The notes under the pieces are model-generated. The model saw nothing but the letters and a program-made list of their open reading frames with translations. It did no database searches and was not told where the DNA came from. A DNA stretch of 64,000 nucleotides from Microbacterium sp. Root180. GTDB lineage: Bacteria > Actinomycetota > Actinomycetes > Actinomycetales > Microbacteriaceae. The position numbers and the translations under genes were made by a program. Shown here in pieces: positions 60,620-64,000 of the stretch (position 1 is its first letter; each line of letters starts with the position of its first letter). Location of the stretch: assembly GCF_001428485.1 (NCBI RefSeq), contig NZ_LMHS01000003.1:851626-915625 (forward strand), in the 5' to 3' direction.

Positions 60620-61984
60620 TCACTCGACGACGGTGAACCCCTGCTCCTCGGCGTAGGCCACCACATCTGCCTGGAGGGCGTCGGCAGCTTCGGAGCCGGT
60701 CGCCGAGCCATCGATGATGGCGGCGATCTGGTTCGTCAGCGCGGTGTAGTAGTACTGACCGAGCGGCGTGTACGTCATGCCGGTGTAGGCGTCCGCGGCG
60801 GGCACGTACACCTCTTTGTTGGCCTGCTGGCCGCTGAAGAACGGGACCTCGTAGTCCTGGAACTCCGACGAGGACAGGACGTTGGCGTTCAGCGGGAAGA
60901 TGATCTGCTGCTGCCAGCCTTCGTCCAGCGATGCCTGGTCGGCGTAGACCCCGAATGCCACCTTGGCGGCCAGCTCCGGGTCGGCCGCCTGGCTGCTCAC
61001 GACGAACGCAGAGCCTCCCCAGTTGATCGCGATGGGGTTGGCCGGATCCCACTGCGGCATCGGGGCGACCCCCCACACACCCGCATCCGCTCCCTCGCCG
61101 ACGCCCGCGCCCTGGAGGTACCCGGGAGCCCACGCGGCCGAGAGGTAGGTGGCGTAGTCGCCGCCGATCACACCCGCGATGTACTCGGGGGTGAACTGGT
61201 CCTCGGTGCCGACGAGTCCCTTGTCGACCAGGCCGTCCCAGTAGTCGAGGACCTCCTTGATCTCGGGGCTGTTGAGGTTGATCCCGATCTCGCCCTCGTT
61301 CGCGGGGTCATAGGTGAACGGCTCGGCGCCGTTCCCGTAGAAGTACGCCGTCGTGGTCGCGGGCTGGTTCGCCGCGAAGCTCGCGAAGACCGGTCCGCCC
61401 GCATCCTTGAGCGCCTGGGCGGTGGTCTCGAGCTCGGCCCACGTCGTGGGCGCCGTGAGGCCGTACTGCTCGAAGATGTCGGTGCGGTAGATCATGCCCA
61501 TCGGGCCGCCGTCGACAGGAGCGCCGTAGACGGCGTCGCCGACCGAGACATCCTTCCAGGCACCTTCGCTGAAGTCCGCCTCGACATCCGCGTATCCGAG
61601 GTCGGTCAGGTCGACGAGCGCGTCCTGAACCTGGAAGGTCGGGATGCGGTCGGCCTCGACCATCATCACGTCGGGGGCGCCGCTGCCGGCCGTGACGGCC
61701 GTCTGGAACTTGTCGTACGCGTCGCCACCGGCACCGGCGTTCGTCCAGCAGACCTGGACGTCGTCGCTGGCCTCGTTGAAGTTGTCGACGACCGTCTCCA
61801 TGTTGGGATACCAGGCCCACATGGTGACGATCGGCAGGTCCTCCTTCGGAATGGAGTTCGTGCAGTTCGCGTCTTCGTTGCCACCACCACCACCGTTTTC
61901 GTCGCCGCCTCCGGCGGTGCACGCGGACAGAGCGCCGGCAAGGGCGAGCGCTGTGACCGCAGCAAGGACAGGCTTTGTCTTCAC
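60620..61984 (-). CDS. ABC transporter sugar-binding lipoprotein, arabinoside operon
   Basis: 454 residues from GTG 61984. Signal peptide KTKPVLAAVTALALAGALSAC with lipobox LSAC (Cys22), then a GGGDENGGGGG linker. The mature part is a family 1 solute-binding protein (VTMWAWYPNMETVVDNFNEA, YRTDIFEQYGLTAPTTWAELETTAQAL). AAAGGAAAA lies upstream of the GTG. First gene of the operon; two operators overlap its promoter region at 62076-62104. Confidence 0.93.
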   Translation of the reverse strand: MKTKPVLAAVTALALAGALSACTAGGGDENGGGGGNEDANCTNSIPKEDLPIVTMWAWYPNMETVVDNFNEASDDVQVCWTNAGAGGDAYDKFQTAVTAGSGAPDVMMVEADRIPTFQVQDALVDLTDLGYADVEADFSEGAWKDVSVGDAVYGAPVDGGPMGMIYRTDIFEQYGLTAPTTWAELETTAQALKDAGGPVFASFAANQPATTTAYFYGNGAEPFTYDPANEGEIGINLNSPEIKEVLDYWDGLVDKGLVGTEDQFTPEYIAGVIGGDYATYLSAAWAPGYLQGAGVGEGADAGVWGVAPMPQWDPANPIAINWGGSAFVVSSQAADPELAAKVAFGVYADQASLDEGWQQQIIFPLNANVLSSSEFQDYEVPFFSGQQANKEVYVPAADAYTGMTYTPLGQYYYTALTNQIAAIIDGSATGSEAADALQADVVAYAEEQGFTVVE

Positions 61985-62075
61985 TGGAGTTTTCCTTTCG
62001 GTAATTGCTGACTTCTTCGTCGGTGCACGACCGTTACCGGTCTGACGCAGGGAGAGATGCGCCGATCCGGGCTGA

Positions 62076-62104
62076 TCTACAACGTTGTAGAGCAACGTTG
62101 TAGA
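62076..62104. promoter_or_regulatory. tandem LacI-type operators of the arabinoside operon
   Basis: TCTACAACGTTGTAGA (62076-62091) is a perfect 16-bp palindrome; a second site AGAGCAACGTTGTAGA (62089-62104) keeps 12 of 16 bases at a 13-bp shift. A minus-strand TTGACA at 62134-62129 places the expected start inside the sites. Confidence 0.88.
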
Positions 62105-62247
62105 AACCATTCCATCGCGGTCGGCGACTGTCAAGGGTGGACCGGAATTCTCTCGGCGCGGCCCGAAACGTCGGGGTGCCGACGGTCCACCGGCGGCATC
62201 GGCGAGCGCAGTAGAGTGCAGTGATCGGCAGGAGGATGGGGGCACCG

Positions 62248-63288
62248 ATGGGACCGACGATGCACGACGTCGCTCGGGTGGCGGGCGTCTCGATCAAGAC
62301 CGTCTCGAATGTGATCAACGACTACCCGCACGTGCGACCGGGCACTCGCGACCGCGTCAACGAGGCGATTCAGCAACTCGCCTACCGCCCGAACCTCTCA
62401 GCCCGCGGACTGCGCTCCGGGCGAACCGGAGTCATCGGCCTGGCCGTCCCCTCGCTGCGCGAGAACTACTTCGCCGAGCTGGCGGACGAGGTGATCCGGG
62501 CCGCCGAGAAGCGAGGTCTCGGCGTCATGGTCGAGCAGACCAGCGGCGACCGCGAGACCGAGCTCCGAGCAGTCACCGCGAACCGTCCGCGCTTCCTCGA
62601 CGGCATGCTCTTCAGCCCGGTCAGCCTCGGCCAGGAGGATGCCCACGCACTGGACGGGGACGGTCCGCTCGTGCTTCTCGGCGAGCGCATCTTCGGGGGC
62701 CCGACCGACCACGTCACGATGCACAACACGACGTCATCGCAGGCGGCGGTCGAGCACCTGCTGAGTATCGGCCGACGACGGATCGCCCTCGTCGGCGCCG
62801 ACCTCGAGCACGGCGATGAGGCGAGCTCTGCAAGCCTGAGGCTGAAGGGCTATCTGCGCGCCCTGCAAGGAGCCGGCATCGAGCTCGACCGAGCCCTCGT
62901 CCGACCCACGTCGATGCACCGATGGAATCGCGCCGGTGGCGCCGCCGCGACGCACCTCATGGTGGAGGAGGGCGTCGACTTCGATGCCGTGTTCGCCCTC
63001 AACGACACGCTGGGCCTCGGCGTCCTGCGCGCCCTGCGCGAAGAGGGCATGCGCGTTCCGGACGACGTCGCCGTGATCGGCTTCGACAACATCGACGAGA
63101 GCAGGTACTCCGTCCCCTCGATGTCCACCGTCGACATCGGCCGCGCCCAGATCGCGGCACTCGCGGTAGACCGCCTCATCGAGCGCATCAGTGAGAAGGG
63201 CGAGCGGCGTCCCCCCGAAACGTTCAAGCCCGAGTTCCGCATCGTGGCGCGCGAGTCGACCGGCTTCGCCGACGCCGACGCGGAGTAG
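62248..63288 (+). CDS. LacI family repressor of the arabinoside operon
   Basis: 346 residues from ATG 62248. HTH MHDVARVAGVSIKTVSNVINDYPHV, hinge NLSARGLRSGRT, sugar domain with VPSLRENYFAELADEVI and DDVAVIGFDNIDESRYSVPSMSTVDI. Several in-frame starts (GTG 62221, ATG 62236, 62260) exist; TAGAGT at 62212-62217 places the message start near 62224, with GGAGG at 62231-62235, favouring 62248. It is divergent from the binding-protein operon with paired CTACAACGTTGTAG-type operators between. Confidence 0.88.
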   Translation: MGPTMHDVARVAGVSIKTVSNVINDYPHVRPGTRDRVNEAIQQLAYRPNLSARGLRSGRTGVIGLAVPSLRENYFAELADEVIRAAEKRGLGVMVEQTSGDRETELRAVTANRPRFLDGMLFSPVSLGQEDAHALDGDGPLVLLGERIFGGPTDHVTMHNTTSSQAAVEHLLSIGRRRIALVGADLEHGDEASSASLRLKGYLRALQGAGIELDRALVRPTSMHRWNRAGGAAATHLMVEEGVDFDAVFALNDTLGLGVLRALREEGMRVPDDVAVIGFDNIDESRYSVPSMSTVDIGRAQIAALAVDRLIERISEKGERRPPETFKPEFRIVARESTGFADADAE

Positions 63289-63335
63289 CCGGCACCACGG
63301 ACTGCGGCGCCTGCTCACCGGCGGCGGATCAGCGT

Positions 63336-63407
63336 CAAGAAACGAGGAAGAATCGGCGGTACGGCCGCCGGCCACTCCTCGATTACGGCGTGTCTCCTTG
63401 TTTCTCG
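63336..63407. repeat. intergenic inverted repeat, family C (copy C5)
   Basis: Left arm 63336-63358 (CAAGAAACGAGGAAGAATCG then GCG) and right arm 63386-63407 (CGGCGTGTCTCCTTGTTTCT then CG), 27-nt loop, between convergent genes. Confidence 0.78.
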
Positions 63408-63433
63408 CTGCCGCAGCGGCCGCCGCGCCCTGG

Positions 63434-64000
63434 CTAGATCACGTCCTCCGACCACCGGTCGGGATTGCCGAACCGGTGCGCGGTGATCGTGATCGACTGC
63501 TCACGCAGGAAGGGCAGCAGCTCGAGCCGGCCCGCCGTGGTGACCTCGTCGTCGTAGACCGCGAGGTCGGGATCGCCCCCGGTGGCGACCGCCAGCGCCC
63601 GGTGCGCCTCGGCCACCGACTCGCGCGGCCCGATGAGCCGCACGCGCGAAGGACGGGGAGCGGATGCTTCGCCCGCCGCCGCGGCGACGAAGTCCTCGGT
63701 CGGAGCGGAAATGCGCTGCAGCCACTCATCGTCGGTCTCGACGAACACGGTCACGCCCTGATCGCTCAGTGAGCGGCGCACCGCGGCGGGAAGGCCGGTC
63801 GGCGCGCTCAGCGTGAGCGGAGCACCGGCACGGATCCCGGCGAGCACGACGCGCAGCACCGCCTGCCAGGTCGCATCGGATGTCGCACGCAGTGCCACGG
63901 CCGGCACCGGACGGTAGCGGAAGAGGTTGCGCTCCACGCCGAGGGCTGAGACGTCCTTGACCTGACCGAACTCGCGATCCCACGCGATCGCGTCGGACAG
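63434..64000 (-). CDS. putA: bifunctional proline dehydrogenase/P5C dehydrogenase, C-terminal end (cut by the window edge)
   Basis: 189 residues are visible, open to the right edge. EFGQVKDVSALGVERNLFRYRPVPAVAL is the conserved C-terminal segment of actinobacterial PutA after the aldehyde dehydrogenase domain, and the tail ends PFLREQSITITAHRFGNPDRWSEDVI. The enzyme oxidises proline to glutamate in two steps. The catalytic domains lie outside the window. By pathway it would also take up the glutamate semialdehyde made by RocD. Confidence 0.88.
   Translation of the reverse strand: MSDAIAWDREFGQVKDVSALGVERNLFRYRPVPAVALRATSDATWQAVLRVVLAGIRAGAPLTLSAPTGLPAAVRRSLSDQGVTVFVETDDEWLQRISAPTEDFVAAAAGEASAPRPSRVRLIGPRESVAEAHRALAVATGGDPDLAVYDDEVTTAGRLELLPFLREQSITITAHRFGNPDRWSEDVI

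Overview
The window is very GC-rich, uses GTG starts often, packs genes tightly with many ATGA/GTGA/TGATG stop-start overlaps, and carries leaderless promoters, CebR-type and other LacI-type operators, class-E-like (LAATG) sorting signals and bifunctional PutA. This fits an actinobacterium of the family Microbacteriaceae, most likely Microbacterium or a close relative; the taxon is an inference from gene style, not a search. No phage, transposase, integrase, CRISPR array, rRNA or tRNA gene was seen.

Layout. 1-7101: galactoside operon on the minus strand (GH42 beta-galactosidase, two ABC permeases, lipoprotein binding protein, GH36 alpha-galactosidase cut by the left edge) with a divergent LacI repressor and three operators. 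7315-11085: housekeeping genes (luciferase-like oxidoreductase, methyltransferase, PNPOx-like protein, prephenate dehydratase). 11268-17454: phosphoglucomutase, two LacI regulators and galTK, which complete the Leloir route for galactose released by the first operon. 17567-24435: alpha/beta hydrolase, a 1061-residue cell-wall-anchored lamin-tail-domain protein, and a GH3 beta-glucosidase. The GH3 gene is the last of an MFS-PAP2-GH3 operon that faces a TetR-carboxylesterase operon (to 28934). 29078-33441: DUF559 nuclease-like protein, repeat-rich non-coding DNA, F420-type LLM oxidoreductase, orphan DNA methyltransferase, lipoate ligase. 33503-35125: secreted GH6-CBM2 cellulase with a perfect CebR box. 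35368-39390: monoglyceride-lipase-like hydrolase, MarR-MFS pair, alditol oxidase. 39387-45704: L-rhamnose locus (LacI regulator, mutarotase, isomerase, aldolase-dehydrogenase fusion, kinase). 45785-49629: a small acidic protein and the three-gene ATP-grasp/alpha-E/transglutaminase operon. 49825-55656: molybdopterin oxidoreductase, arginine-to-glutamate-semialdehyde genes (DdaH-like, RocD), quinone-oxidoreductase-like protein, XRE regulator plus membrane protein. 55729-63288: arabinoside/glucan operon (binding protein, two permeases, GH51, GH5) with a divergent LacI regulator. 63434-64000: the C-terminus of PutA.

The theme is scavenging of plant polysaccharide sugars: galactosides, beta-glucosides, cellulose, rhamnose and arabinosides, most under a local regulator whose operators can be read directly.

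The most unusual content is not protein-coding. At least twelve long inverted repeats with arms of about 16-25 bp fall into recurring families (A, B, C, plus single D, E, G) and lie only between genes: at convergent ends, in divergent promoter regions and inside the rhamnose operon. Loops vary while arms are conserved, and families B and C share the inner part of their arms. A second genome-style signal is the excess of GGATGCC/GGCATCC. A third is a leaderless-promoter pattern, TANNNT followed by 6-7 nt and then the start codon, at eleven genes.
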